DNA of 64,000 bases, taken from Marivita hallyeonensis (lineage in GTDB: Bacteria > Pseudomonadota > Alphaproteobacteria > Rhodobacterales > Rhodobacteraceae). Positions 53,516 to 61,846 of the stretch are shown piece by piece. The stretch is taken from contig NZ_FQXC01000001.1 of assembly GCF_900129875.1 (NCBI RefSeq), forward strand, positions 744,001 through 808,000, written 5' to 3'. Below the pieces are notes generated by a model. The model made no database searches and was not told where the DNA came from. It was given only the letters and a program-made list of their open reading frames with translations. The position numbers were made by a program, and so were the translations under genes. Each line of letters begins with the position of its first letter. Position 1 is the first letter of the stretch.

Positions 53516-54046
53516 GTGAGGGTCTGGCTGGTTCTCATGCCCCTGGGCGCGCTGCAATTTGCAAGCGGCCTGTTCCTCTTGTGGGATATTCTCGGCAGCA
53601 TCCTCGGTATCCGGTCCGCGCCCATCGCGTGGGTCTACTACGAACTTGCACAGATCGGTGCCGTGATCGGTCTCATCCTTGGCACAGCTGTCAGCGCGAC
53701 ATTGCTTTTGCGATCCATCCGGCGCCAGCACGCGGCAGAGGAAAGCCTGCGACTGGCCTCCGGCGCGTTCATGGATGTCCTGCACGAACGCTTCGACGAT
53801 TGGGAACTGACCCCGGCGGAACGGGATGTGGCGCTGTTTTCGATCAAGGGCCTCAGCACCGCAGAGATCGCCGGGCTGCGCAACACCTCTGAAGGCACGG
53901 TCAAGGCGCAGACCAACGCGATCTATCGTAAGGCGGGCGTGAACGGGCGCCCCCAGCTTCTCAGCCTTTTCATAGATGAGTTGATGAGCGATCCGCTTGC
54001 GGGCGTCACCTCGGAGGAGGTTCAGCGGATCGACAAGGCGTCCTGA
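53516..54046 (+). CDS. Membrane-anchored LuxR-type regulator
   Basis: A protein of 176 residues from a GTG start. Two predicted transmembrane helices near the N terminus (VWLVLMPLGALQFASGLFLL and IGAVIGLILGTAVSATLLLR) are followed by a short linker and a GerE/LuxR helix-turn-helix: LTPAERDVALFSIKGLSTAE, TSEGTVKAQTNAIYRKAGVN. There is no receiver or autoinducer domain, so any signal must arrive through the membrane part. Its position directly after the two exported PepSY proteins suggests they are its sensors or targets. This is inference. Confidence 0.75.
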   Translation: MRVWLVLMPLGALQFASGLFLLWDILGSILGIRSAPIAWVYYELAQIGAVIGLILGTAVSATLLLRSIRRQHAAEESLRLASGAFMDVLHERFDDWELTPAERDVALFSIKGLSTAEIAGLRNTSEGTVKAQTNAIYRKAGVNGRPQLLSLFIDELMSDPLAGVTSEEVQRIDKAS

Positions 54047-54052
54047 TCTGCC

Positions 54053-54436
54053 TCAGATCTCGGATGCCTTGACGTCGTGCTGCTCGAGCACGCGCATCGG
54101 CACGATATCCAAGGCGCGCTTGTGGGTCGCGGCAAGGTTCACCATCGGCGCGCAGCCTTCGTCATGCGCCTGAAGGAAACGCGACGCGCAGAGGCACCAG
54201 TGATCGCCGGGTTTCAGGCCCGGAAACCGGAACTGTGGCATCGGCGTGCTCAGGTCGTTACCGACATATTTCGAATAGGCCAGGAATTCGGCGGTCATCA
54301 CGGCGCAGACCGTGTGGCTGCCCTGATCCGCAGCGCAGGTATTGCAGTGGCCGTCGCGGAAAAAGCCGGTCATCGGGTCGGTCGAACACCCCTCCAACGG
54401 ACCATCCAGCACATTGATCGACTCGTCGGGTTCCAT
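54053..54436 (-). CDS. DUF2237 family protein
   Basis: A protein of 127 residues. Family features are NVLDGPLEGCSTDPMTGFFR, then a cysteine cluster (CNTCAADQGSHTVCAVMT), FLAYSKYVGNDLSTPMPQF and FPGLKPGDHWCLCASRFLQA. Function unknown. Several cysteines suggest metal or redox chemistry. The start was set at 54436, where the family N terminus begins. It converges with the LuxR gene with only six bases between stops and is followed on the minus strand side by DUF2332 upstream. Confidence 0.82.
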   Translation of the reverse strand: MEPDESINVLDGPLEGCSTDPMTGFFRDGHCNTCAADQGSHTVCAVMTAEFLAYSKYVGNDLSTPMPQFRFPGLKPGDHWCLCASRFLQAHDEGCAPMVNLAATHKRALDIVPMRVLEQHDVKASEI

Positions 54437-54467
54437 GTCAGCCTCCCTGCGGTTCCTCTTTTCGAAC

Positions 54468-55505
54468 CTAGGGGTTCTCCGGTTCCCAATCCACCCAACG
54501 CCCGTGGAAATCTGACCGTGCAAGCGAAATGGTTTGGTTGCCGGGCCACAACCGCGCGGACACGGCGGCCCCGCGCGGGCCTTCATCCGCCTCCATGCGC
54601 AGCCATGCCAGGGGCGTTTCAGGTGTCGCCCTGTCCCCGGCGGCTTCGATCAGCTTGGTCCCGCGTGCCTGAGCCTCAGACGGGAAATACTGCCACGCGA
54701 TTGTGTGAAAGATCAGATGCATCTGGCCCTTCGGCGCGGACCCCAGACGCTGTCCAAGCCAGTCAACTGCGTCACCGCGATCGACCGTTGCCGCATTGGC
54801 CGCAATCGCCGCATCCGTGAGAGCGAGCCGATGGGGTTGATCCGCCCAGAGATACGCGCGCAACCGCAACGCGTCCGCCGGATCATGCGGATCGAGCGGG
54901 TTCAGGTCGACGCCGCGCCTGTCGTGCACGGAAAACGGGGATTTGACCGGTGCAGGCCCGGTCCAGTCAGGCGTCAAGACAAGCGCGGGATCACTCGGCC
55001 CAAGCCGTGCACCCGCCACGTCGAGCCCGTAGTGGTCGAACATCAGGTTCAATCCCGCACTTGCGCCCAGTTCGGACAGGTGCAGATCAGCGACCCCGGT
55101 GCGATGGACAAGATGATGCACGCCCGCGATCAGGCCCGCACTGCGCCGCACTTCGTTGGTTTGCGGCGGCGAGGTGATCCATGACAGCAGAAAGTCTTCG
55201 TGCGACGTCAGGGCGCGCTGCACTGCGGATGCGAGATCCGCGTCCGACACGGTGTGCGGCGGATAGGCCGCAGCGAGCTGTGCGTCCGTCCCCGTCAGGA
55301 CCAACGCATGTAGTCCTGACGCAAGCCGCAACGGCAGAGAATGCCCCTTCGGCCCGATTTCGCCTTGAAAGGCCATAACCGCGTCGTCAAGCGCCGAACC
55401 GGCGGGCCAGACCTCGCCCAGAAGCGGCAGCATCCGCGCCATGAAGGGCGAGTCGAGCGCGGCGCAGTGTCCGGCCTGTTCGACCAACGCATCGTTCAGT
55501 GTCAT
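54468..55505 (-). CDS. DUF2332 domain-containing protein
   Basis: A protein of 345 residues with family motifs VHHLVHRTGVADLHLSELGA, SAGLNLMFDHYG and LIFHTIAWQYFPSEAQARG. Appears to have a Rossmann-like SAM-binding-type core (LHLSELGASAGLNL resembles motif I of methyltransferases), but the family is uncharacterised. Overlaps the pth stop by four bases (ATGA), so it is in an operon with pth. Composition matches the core genome. Confidence 0.78.
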   Translation of the reverse strand: MTLNDALVEQAGHCAALDSPFMARMLPLLGEVWPAGSALDDAVMAFQGEIGPKGHSLPLRLASGLHALVLTGTDAQLAAAYPPHTVSDADLASAVQRALTSHEDFLLSWITSPPQTNEVRRSAGLIAGVHHLVHRTGVADLHLSELGASAGLNLMFDHYGLDVAGARLGPSDPALVLTPDWTGPAPVKSPFSVHDRRGVDLNPLDPHDPADALRLRAYLWADQPHRLALTDAAIAANAATVDRGDAVDWLGQRLGSAPKGQMHLIFHTIAWQYFPSEAQARGTKLIEAAGDRATPETPLAWLRMEADEGPRGAAVSARLWPGNQTISLARSDFHGRWVDWEPENP

Positions 55506-56188
55506 CGGAATTTGTCCAACAGCTTCTGCATCGGACTGCGTGTGTCGGCTTCGGGTGCCGGGTCCGGTGCCGGATCGGATTTCGGAGCCTCAGCAGGGGC
55601 GGGTGTCTTCGAAGAACGCGGCGGGGCAACGCGCAGAGATACCGCGTTCATGAACTTGCCGGTATCGCCCTCTGCCAGATGCGGTGCACCGTCCGAGATG
55701 CCGCGCATCAGATCGTCGAGCCACCCTTCATCCGCCTTCGCGAAATCGTGCAGGACATAGCCCGGCACCTTGTCCTTATGGCCGGGATGGCCGATCCCAA
55801 GCCGCACGCGCCCGTAAGCCTCACCGATATGGCCATGGATCGACCGCAGCCCGTTATGACCGGCATGCCCGCCACCTTGTTTGACCCGGCATTTGCCGGG
55901 CGCGAGGTCCAGCTCGTCGTGAAACACCGTCACGTCCACAGGTTCCAGCTTGTAGAACTGCATCGCCGCTTGAACCGATTGGCCCGAGCGATTCATGAAG
56001 GTGCCCGGTTTCAACAGCAGCACTTTCTCTGCCCCGAGACGGCCTTCCGTCACGTCGCCCTGAAACTTGGACTTCCACGGACCAAACCCGTGATCCGCCG
56101 CGATCTGATCGACCGCCATGAAGCCGATATTGTGCCGATGGCGTGCGTATTTCGAACCGGGATTTCCGAGGCCGACAAAGAGTTTCAT
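55502..56188 (-). CDS. pth: Peptidyl-tRNA hydrolase
   Basis: Frees tRNA from stalled peptidyl-tRNA. A protein of 228 residues. The catalytic core starts KLFVGLGNPGSKYARHRHNI, with the essential His19 (H20 of E. coli), followed by KPGTFMNRSGQSV, FHDELDLAPGKCRVK and GGHAGHNGLRSI. A proline/alanine-rich extension of about 40 residues follows the core, usual in alphaproteobacteria. The start at 56188 was chosen by family alignment. In this bacterial family pth usually follows rplY. Here four genes separate them. Confidence 0.95.
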   Translation of the reverse strand: MKLFVGLGNPGSKYARHRHNIGFMAVDQIAADHGFGPWKSKFQGDVTEGRLGAEKVLLLKPGTFMNRSGQSVQAAMQFYKLEPVDVTVFHDELDLAPGKCRVKQGGGHAGHNGLRSIHGHIGEAYGRVRLGIGHPGHKDKVPGYVLHDFAKADEGWLDDLMRGISDGAPHLAEGDTGKFMNAVSLRVAPPRSSKTPAPAEAPKSDPAPDPAPEADTRSPMQKLLDKFR

Positions 56189-56261
56189 GAATGCCCGCTT
56201 TCGCCGAATGTCTTCCGTTGGCCATTCTCTATGCCAAACCGCGCCGGGGCGCAAAGGCGGG

Positions 56262-57524
56262 TCACATCGGGATGAAGGACAATCCCCACGCGGCAGCGGC
56301 CGAGATCACAAGCGCCCAACCGATGCCCAGATGCGCGCGCAAAAGCAGCACTGCGGCCAGCGCGATAAGAACCAAAGCCTCCCATCGCACCGTGGCGACT
56401 TCCGGTCGCCAAAGCGTCACCGGTCCTGATGATACCTGCATCACAGAGGCAAAGACCACATGCATCGCAAACCAGAGCGACAGGTTCAGGATCACCCCCA
56501 CCACCGCCGCCGTGATCGCCCGCAGCGCGCCGCTCAGGCGTGGCTGGGCGGAGATCCAGTCAAGATACGGCGCGCCCGCGAAAATCCAGAGGAAGCAGGG
56601 CACGAAGGCGACCCAAAGCGTGACCAACCCCCCGGCCACCGCCAGCCCGTATCCGCCGTCCCGAAACGCCGCAAGGGTTCCGACAAACTGCGTCACAAGG
56701 ATCAGCGGCCCCGGCGTGGTTTCGGCCAACCCCAACCCGTCCATCATCTCGGTCGCGCTCAGCCAGCCGTAGTCCGCAACCACCTCCTGCGCCATGTACG
56801 CCAGCACGGCGTAAGCCCCGCCAAAGGTGACCACCGCGAGTTTTGAAAAGAACAGCCCGATCTCGGTCAGGATCGTCCCACCGAACACCAGATCAAGCGC
56901 CAGCACCGGCAATCCCCAGATCAAGAGGCCCAGAAGAATTGTCAGCCCGGTGCGCCGCCAAGATACAACGGGAAGAGGCGCCGCGTCAGTCGCAACACCG
57001 CGCGCCGCCAACGCTCCGTACAGCCCGGCCGCTAGGATGATGATCGGAAACGGCACAGCGAAGAAGAAAAGTCCAACAAATGCCAGTGCTGCCAGGGCCC
57101 AATGCGACCGACCCTCCAGCGCACGCCGCGACACCCGAAGCAAGGCCTCGATCACGATGACAACCGCCACGGCCTGTACACCCAGAAACAACGTGCTGAC
57201 CAGCGGCACGTCGCCGAACGTGATGTAGAACATCGCCAGCGCAAAGATCACTAGCGCGCCGGGGATCACGAACAACAGCCCGGCAATCAGCCCGCCGACA
57301 AGCCCGTGCAACCGCCATCCGGAAAAGGTGGCGAGCTGCATCGCTTCCGGTCCGGGCAACAGCATACAGAAGCTGAGCGCGTTGAGATATTGCTGCTCGC
57401 TCAGCCATTTCCGCTCATCCACAAGGACGCGGTGCATCAAGGCGATCTGTGCCGCTGGCCCTCCGAACGACAGCATCCCGATCTTCAGGAACACCTTGAA
57501 AAGCTCTGTCAAAGACGTGGTCAC
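56262..57524 (-). CDS. chrA: Chromate efflux transporter, CHR family
   Basis: A protein of 420 residues, the two-domain (long) CHR form, with about 10-12 transmembrane helices. Domain 1 motifs are FLKIGMLSFGGPAAQIALMH, LNALSFCMLLPGPEAMQLAT. Domain 2 repeats them (FFSKLAVVTFGGAYAVLAYM, GLGLAETTPGPLILVTQFVG). It expels chromate using proton exchange. Overlaps by ATGA with the rhodanese/ChrB-type gene, its regulator or sulfur-handling partner. Confidence 0.92.
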   Translation of the reverse strand: MTTSLTELFKVFLKIGMLSFGGPAAQIALMHRVLVDERKWLSEQQYLNALSFCMLLPGPEAMQLATFSGWRLHGLVGGLIAGLLFVIPGALVIFALAMFYITFGDVPLVSTLFLGVQAVAVVIVIEALLRVSRRALEGRSHWALAALAFVGLFFFAVPFPIIILAAGLYGALAARGVATDAAPLPVVSWRRTGLTILLGLLIWGLPVLALDLVFGGTILTEIGLFFSKLAVVTFGGAYAVLAYMAQEVVADYGWLSATEMMDGLGLAETTPGPLILVTQFVGTLAAFRDGGYGLAVAGGLVTLWVAFVPCFLWIFAGAPYLDWISAQPRLSGALRAITAAVVGVILNLSLWFAMHVVFASVMQVSSGPVTLWRPEVATVRWEALVLIALAAVLLLRAHLGIGWALVISAAAAWGLSFIPM

Positions 57525-58339
57525 GACGGCGCTCCGGTCACGGGCCAGTCGTGCCCTTCGTCCGTGGCATCCCGCGCCCAGCGGTAGAACGCATCGTAAA
57601 GCCCCATGCCCGCCTCAAGCTGGGCGAGGTCATCGCGGTACATCCGGGACAGACCAAGCGAAGCGGCCAACAGCCCTGCTGCCTCGGGCGCAAGGTCATG
57701 CCGGTTGGTATCCGCGCCGCGCACGATCACGGCAAGCCGGTCGAGCGCCTCGGTCCGCAGCCCGAATTCGTCCAGCATCGTATCGAATGTGCAGGCGTCG
57801 CCGCGATGGCTCCAGAAAACCTCTTCGACATCGAACGGCGTCGCACCGAATTTCTCGGCCACGTTCAGCACCTGTCCCGGTTCCACGAACAGAAAGCGTG
57901 CGAGCGGGTCGACAAAGCGCCGGATCAGCCAGGGACAGGCGATCCGATCGATCTTGGGCCGGTGCCGCGTCACCCAGACGGTGCGTCCGGCGGCGTCCGG
58001 TCGGGGCAGGCTGCCCGTCTCCACCAAAGGCAGCCCCGCGTCGCGCCAGGCGAATTGCCCACCTTTCAGCGTCTCGGCGGATATCCCAGCCGCCCGCAAA
58101 AGCGCCGCGGCACCCTGACTGATCTTGAAGCCCTTCTGGCAGTAGACGACCACCGGTTTTTCGAAAAGCTCCGGAACGAGCCTCTCGATCTCGGTGAACG
58201 GATGGCGCCGTGCGCCGGGGATCAGCCGCGGATCGTCCGCGAAATCCGCGTCGATGCGCACATCGATCAGATCCGGCGCGTTCGGCGTTCCGATCAGGCG
58301 TCCCAGTTGGGCAGGTGTGATTTCCGTTGGTGAGGCCAT
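57521..58339 (-). CDS. Rhodanese/ChrB-domain chromate resistance protein
   Basis: A fused protein of 272 residues. An N-terminal rhodanese-like domain (ITPAQLGRLIGTPNAPDLID, VVVYCQKGFKISQGAAALLR with the active-site cysteine) is joined to a C-terminal ChrB-type domain (RIACPWLIRRFVDPLARFLF, GDACTFDTMLDEFGLRTEAL). Chromate-responsive ChrB proteins regulate chrA. The rhodanese part suggests sulfur transfer or reduction. Start at 58339 chosen because the frame upstream lacks conserved character. The pair occupies a spot between pth and rplY, probably acquired. Confidence 0.85.
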   Translation of the reverse strand: MASPTEITPAQLGRLIGTPNAPDLIDVRIDADFADDPRLIPGARRHPFTEIERLVPELFEKPVVVYCQKGFKISQGAAALLRAAGISAETLKGGQFAWRDAGLPLVETGSLPRPDAAGRTVWVTRHRPKIDRIACPWLIRRFVDPLARFLFVEPGQVLNVAEKFGATPFDVEEVFWSHRGDACTFDTMLDEFGLRTEALDRLAVIVRGADTNRHDLAPEAAGLLAASLGLSRMYRDDLAQLEAGMGLYDAFYRWARDATDEGHDWPVTGAPS

Positions 58340-58462
58340 GGCGGCATCCTTCCCGTGATACAGGTTGTCAGGATGCGGGTCTTGGGCTGTCGCCTCACGA
58401 GGCGTCCGCGGCCCCATGGCGTATCCGTGCCAGACCGGGACTTGCGCTGTCAAGTAAGGTGG

Positions 58463-59668
58463 TCACCCACAGGACTGGCTATTGCGGCGTGAAGTGTCGA
58501 AGATCCAGTCCGGTTTCCATCCAAAATGCCCGGTCAGATTGTTGTGTCGGGTCCAACCATCGAATGTACCATCGTCATCCACGTCGACCTCTGCCAGCGT
58601 GTCGGTCACATCACCGATCCGCGCCGCGTTGGCATAATCTATCTTTGGCGGCACCCGCAGCGACTTGCCACCTTTGCACTGCTTGGCCCGTAGCACATCC
58701 GACGCCGAAGACGATTTCTCTCGGCGAATGACCGCATCTCCGTCGCAGGCGAACCGGCGGGTCGCGAAGATGTCGAAAGTGCGTTCTTCCGGGACTACAA
58801 ACGAAGTGTTGCCTTGCCAGAACCCCACATCTGTAGACTGAAACATGTTCTGGACGTTGGTATCGAGAGGCAGGCCATGGGTACATCCGCCACCCGAACG
58901 CGGTGTGCCAAACCATTCGCGATCCACTTGGTTCTGAAAAAGGTGCCAGTTGCCGGAGCGGTGGAATTCGCTGGTTCCGGTAAACGCACGAGATGCCGAG
59001 ATCCAAGCGTAATCGATCAGCCCACCGTCGGTCTGCTGCAGGATCTCCAGCGCACGTCCGCTGCCGTAAGCCCCAAGTTTGTAGCCCGAGGCAACCATGC
59101 TTCGGCGGATCACCCGGAAATACCGCTGCATCAGATCAATAGTCTCGCGGTCGCTGTCTTGGAAGTTGAAGTCGACACCGAAGTAAATTGCCGTTCCTGG
59201 CGGCTGTCCGACCGATCGCGCCTGAGAAATCGCCGCATCCACGTCAAGCCGCGCCTCTTCCTCGACCGTGCGGGCAAATCCGGTCCATTGGCAATTTGCA
59301 TCGGGCAGGGCTTCGCCGTCACGGTTTTGACCGTGAAACTTGTTCGGCGTGTTACTGTAATACTGGTAAATCGACAGGATCGCGAAGCCTTTTGCAAAGA
59401 GCTGTGCCACCTCGCTGCTAGGATCATTTGGCAGCCCTTGATTGATGAGCCGTTTTTGCGTCAGACCGTACTCCGGCTGATCACAGCGTGCGTAGTACCG
59501 GCCGATCACCGCAACCCCGCGCTCCTTGAGTTTGTCCAGATATGGCCGCGTGTCATACGCCGTGTCGATAATCGCGATGCGCGTTTCTGCAGCCAGCGCT
59601 GACGCAAAGAACGATAACGCTGCCAGACCGGCAAGAATTGAGTGAAAGACAAATCGGACCACGGGCAA
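58463..59668 (-). CDS. DUF1906 (Rv2525c-like glycoside-hydrolase-like) secreted protein
   Basis: A protein of 401 residues. A signal peptide (FHSILAGLAALSFFASALAA) leads into a TIM-barrel-like domain related to Mycobacterium Rv2525c, a glycoside-hydrolase-like family: AIIDTAYDTRPYLDKLKERG, VIGRYYARCDQPEY, AIYFGVDFNFQDSDRETIDL, KLGAYGSGRALEIL, IDYAWISASRAF. The end has Cys residues (RFACDGDAVI, KQCKGG, NSQSCG) that may form disulfides. A mycobacterial relative is thought to act on the cell wall. The role here is unknown. An intrinsic terminator for rplY lies upstream at 59833. Confidence 0.8.
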   Translation of the reverse strand: MPVVRFVFHSILAGLAALSFFASALAAETRIAIIDTAYDTRPYLDKLKERGVAVIGRYYARCDQPEYGLTQKRLINQGLPNDPSSEVAQLFAKGFAILSIYQYYSNTPNKFHGQNRDGEALPDANCQWTGFARTVEEEARLDVDAAISQARSVGQPPGTAIYFGVDFNFQDSDRETIDLMQRYFRVIRRSMVASGYKLGAYGSGRALEILQQTDGGLIDYAWISASRAFTGTSEFHRSGNWHLFQNQVDREWFGTPRSGGGCTHGLPLDTNVQNMFQSTDVGFWQGNTSFVVPEERTFDIFATRRFACDGDAVIRREKSSSASDVLRAKQCKGGKSLRVPPKIDYANAARIGDVTDTLAEVDVDDDGTFDGWTRHNNLTGHFGWKPDWIFDTSRRNSQSCG

Positions 59669-59832
59669 ACCCCGGCTATCGGCATCAATGTACCGAGCAT
59701 AAGCCGAAATCGCTGTTTCCGCGACAGGTTTGAGCCGGTCTCAAACTGTCAGGTCAAATAACGGGTAGGTCGCTGCAGAGTAAGGATCGTCAGATATCGT
59801 CGCGCGAAGTGCTCTGAAGTTCATATCGAACA

Positions 59833-59863
59833 CAAAAAAGGCCCTGCCGTTTTGGCAGGGCCG
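59833..59863 (-). terminator. Intrinsic terminator of rplY
   Basis: On the minus strand, GGCCCTGCC and GGCAGGGCC form a 9-bp stem with an AAAA-containing loop, followed by a T-run (complement of 59833-59839). It lies 24 bases beyond the rplY stop. Confidence 0.85.
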
Positions 59864-59886
59864 ATTTCTTTTCGGAATATGACCGA

Positions 59887-60537
59887 TTACTCTTCGGTCT
59901 GCTCGGTTGCCGGGACCTCGTCCGCTTCGGTCTCTGCCTCGGCTTCCGCGTCGTCGGCGGCGCGCAGGCCGGACGGTGCCGAGATATTTGCGATCACGAA
60001 GTCGCGGTCGATGGTCGGCTTCGACCCTTCCGGCAGCGTGATGTCCGAAATGGTCACCGTGTCGCCGATTTCGAGGCCGGTCAGATCAACGGTCAGCTTC
60101 TCGGGGATGTCGCCCGCGGTCACGATCAGTTCGACCTCGGGGCGCACGGCGTTCAGAACGCCACCCTTCTTCAGACCGGGCGACGCGCCTTCGTTCAGGA
60201 ACTCGACCGGGATGAAGAGGTTGATCTTTGTCGTACGGCGCAGGCGCATGAAATCGACATGCGTCGGCAGGTCCTTCACGACATCGCGCTGCACGTCGCG
60301 GCAGATCACGCGAACGTCGTCGTGGCCTTCGACCTTCATGTTGAACAGCGTCGACTTGAAGCGGCCTTTCTTCAGGCGCTTGAGAAGGACGTTGAAGGGA
60401 ATGTTGATCGGAAGCGGATCGGTGTCGCCGCCAAACACAATGCCCGGAACCATGCCGTCGCGGCGTGCCTGACGAGCGGCGCCCTTGCCTGTCCCCGTCC
60501 GTTCCAGAGCTTCGAGATCAGGAATCTCACCAGCCAT
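59887..60537 (-). CDS. rplY: 50S ribosomal protein L25 (general stress protein Ctc type)
   Basis: Binds 5S rRNA. A protein of 216 residues, the long Ctc form with a C-terminal beta domain. N-terminal start [40 protein letters not shown] is the L25 signature. C-terminal TL5 domain: [20 protein letters not shown], then an acidic tail ([20 protein letters not shown]). Start chosen by family. Followed by an intrinsic terminator. The usual neighbour pth is 3.7 kb downstream, separated by the chromate and DUF1906 genes. Confidence 0.95.
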   Translation of the reverse strand: MAGEIPDLEALERTGTGKGAARQARRDGMVPGIVFGGDTDPLPINIPFNVLLKRLKKGRFKSTLFNMKVEGHDDVRVICRDVQRDVVKDLPTHVDFMRLRRTTKINLFIPVEFLNEGASPGLKKGGVLNAVRPEVELIVTAGDIPEKLTVDLTGLEIGDTVTISDITLPEGSKPTIDRDFVIANISAPSGLRAADDAEAEAETEADEVPATEQTEE

Positions 60538-60682
60538 GATATATCTCCAAATTGTAAGGGCAGGGTGCCTCCAAGGCTGTCACCCCGCATGAAGGCTGCG
60601 CGATAGACCGGATTCTTCCATGATGCAAGTCCGAAGCGCACGGGGCTGGACGCGCCGCGCCGCCCGTGACACAGCGTCGGAC

Positions 60683-61846
60683 ATGAGCATGTTGCAGGAC
60701 CTTGCCGAAAGCCGCAAACCCGCCGCGAGTTTCGCGGCGATTGGCGTGCTTTGGGGGGCCTTCGCCGCGCTGGTGCCCGAGGTGAAGCAACAGGTCGCGC
60801 TGGATGACGCGACATTCGGCATTTGCCTCACGATTGGCGCGCTTGGCGCGGTCATGGCCATGTGGCTCGCCCCGGTGGCCGAGCGCGTGTTCGGCACGCG
60901 CATCCTGCCGGTCGTGACCGGGGCTGTTGCCGTGGCGGCCCTGCCCATCGGCCATGTGACCGGGGCAATCGGCCTGACGCTCGCGTTCATTGCGATGTCG
61001 ATCACTTCGGGAACGCTCGACGTGGTCGCCAACGCCCGCATCAGCGCTATCGAGGCGCGCTTGAAGCGATCACTCATGAACCTCAACCACGGGGTCTTTT
61101 CCGTTGCCTATGCTGCGTCCGCTTTCGCGACGGGGCTGGCGCGGGAAGCGCATATCGGACCCGTTGGCATCTTCGCGGGTTGCTTCCTCGCGCTGGCAAG
61201 TCTCACGCTGTTGTCGTCCGGCACGCCCCGGGCGCGACGCGTGCCCGGGACGGCGCCACCGGTCCTGCCGGCCGCTCTGCCCTGGGCGCTGCTTGCACCC
61301 GTCGCGCTGATCCTGCTGGTCGCCTTCATGGCCGAACAGGCCACCGAAGGTTGGTCGGCATTGCATCTCGAACGCACGCTCGACGCAGGCGCGGCAGGAG
61401 GCGCGTTGGGGCCGACGCTGCTGGGCCTTACGATGGCGGTCGGGCGACTGTCGGGACAGGTCTTCGCCAACCGGGTGTCCGAACTTGTGGTGATCCGATG
61501 GGCCTGTCTGCTCTCGGGCGGCGGCGCGCTTTTGGCGGCGGTGGCGCCGAATATCGCGCTGGCCTACCTCGGCTTCGCGCTCTCCGGGCTTGGCATATCG
61601 GTCGTGGTGCCGATGGCCTTCGGGTGGATGGGGCGGTACGTGACCGACGATCAACGCTCGGTAGCAATCGCGCGGGTGTCGGTTCTGGCGTATGCAGCCT
61701 TCTTCATCGGCCCGATGCTCATGGGAGGGCTATCGCAAGCCTACAGTCTGCGCGTTGCCTTCGGAGCGATTGCGGCGTCGCTTCTCGTCGTGGCGGCGGT
61801 GTTGGTGCCGCTCTTGTCCGTCCGCGCCCGCGCGCGCGCACTTTAG
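60683..61846 (+). CDS. MFS transporter
   Basis: A 12-helix transporter of 387 residues (start uncertain; 60620 would add 21 residues). First helices: SFAAIGVLWGAFAALVPEVK and FGICLTIGALGAVMAMWLAP. A long cytoplasmic loop follows helix six. Later helices include LAYLGFALSGLGISVVVPMA. It resembles the YfkF/CynX-type and sugar transporter branch, but the substrate is unknown. Divergent from rplY, and its stop overlaps the opposing MATE gene by four bases. Confidence 0.85.
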   Translation: MSMLQDLAESRKPAASFAAIGVLWGAFAALVPEVKQQVALDDATFGICLTIGALGAVMAMWLAPVAERVFGTRILPVVTGAVAVAALPIGHVTGAIGLTLAFIAMSITSGTLDVVANARISAIEARLKRSLMNLNHGVFSVAYAASAFATGLAREAHIGPVGIFAGCFLALASLTLLSSGTPRARRVPGTAPPVLPAALPWALLAPVALILLVAFMAEQATEGWSALHLERTLDAGAAGGALGPTLLGLTMAVGRLSGQVFANRVSELVVIRWACLLSGGGALLAAVAPNIALAYLGFALSGLGISVVVPMAFGWMGRYVTDDQRSVAIARVSVLAYAAFFIGPMLMGGLSQAYSLRVAFGAIAASLLVVAAVLVPLLSVRARARAL

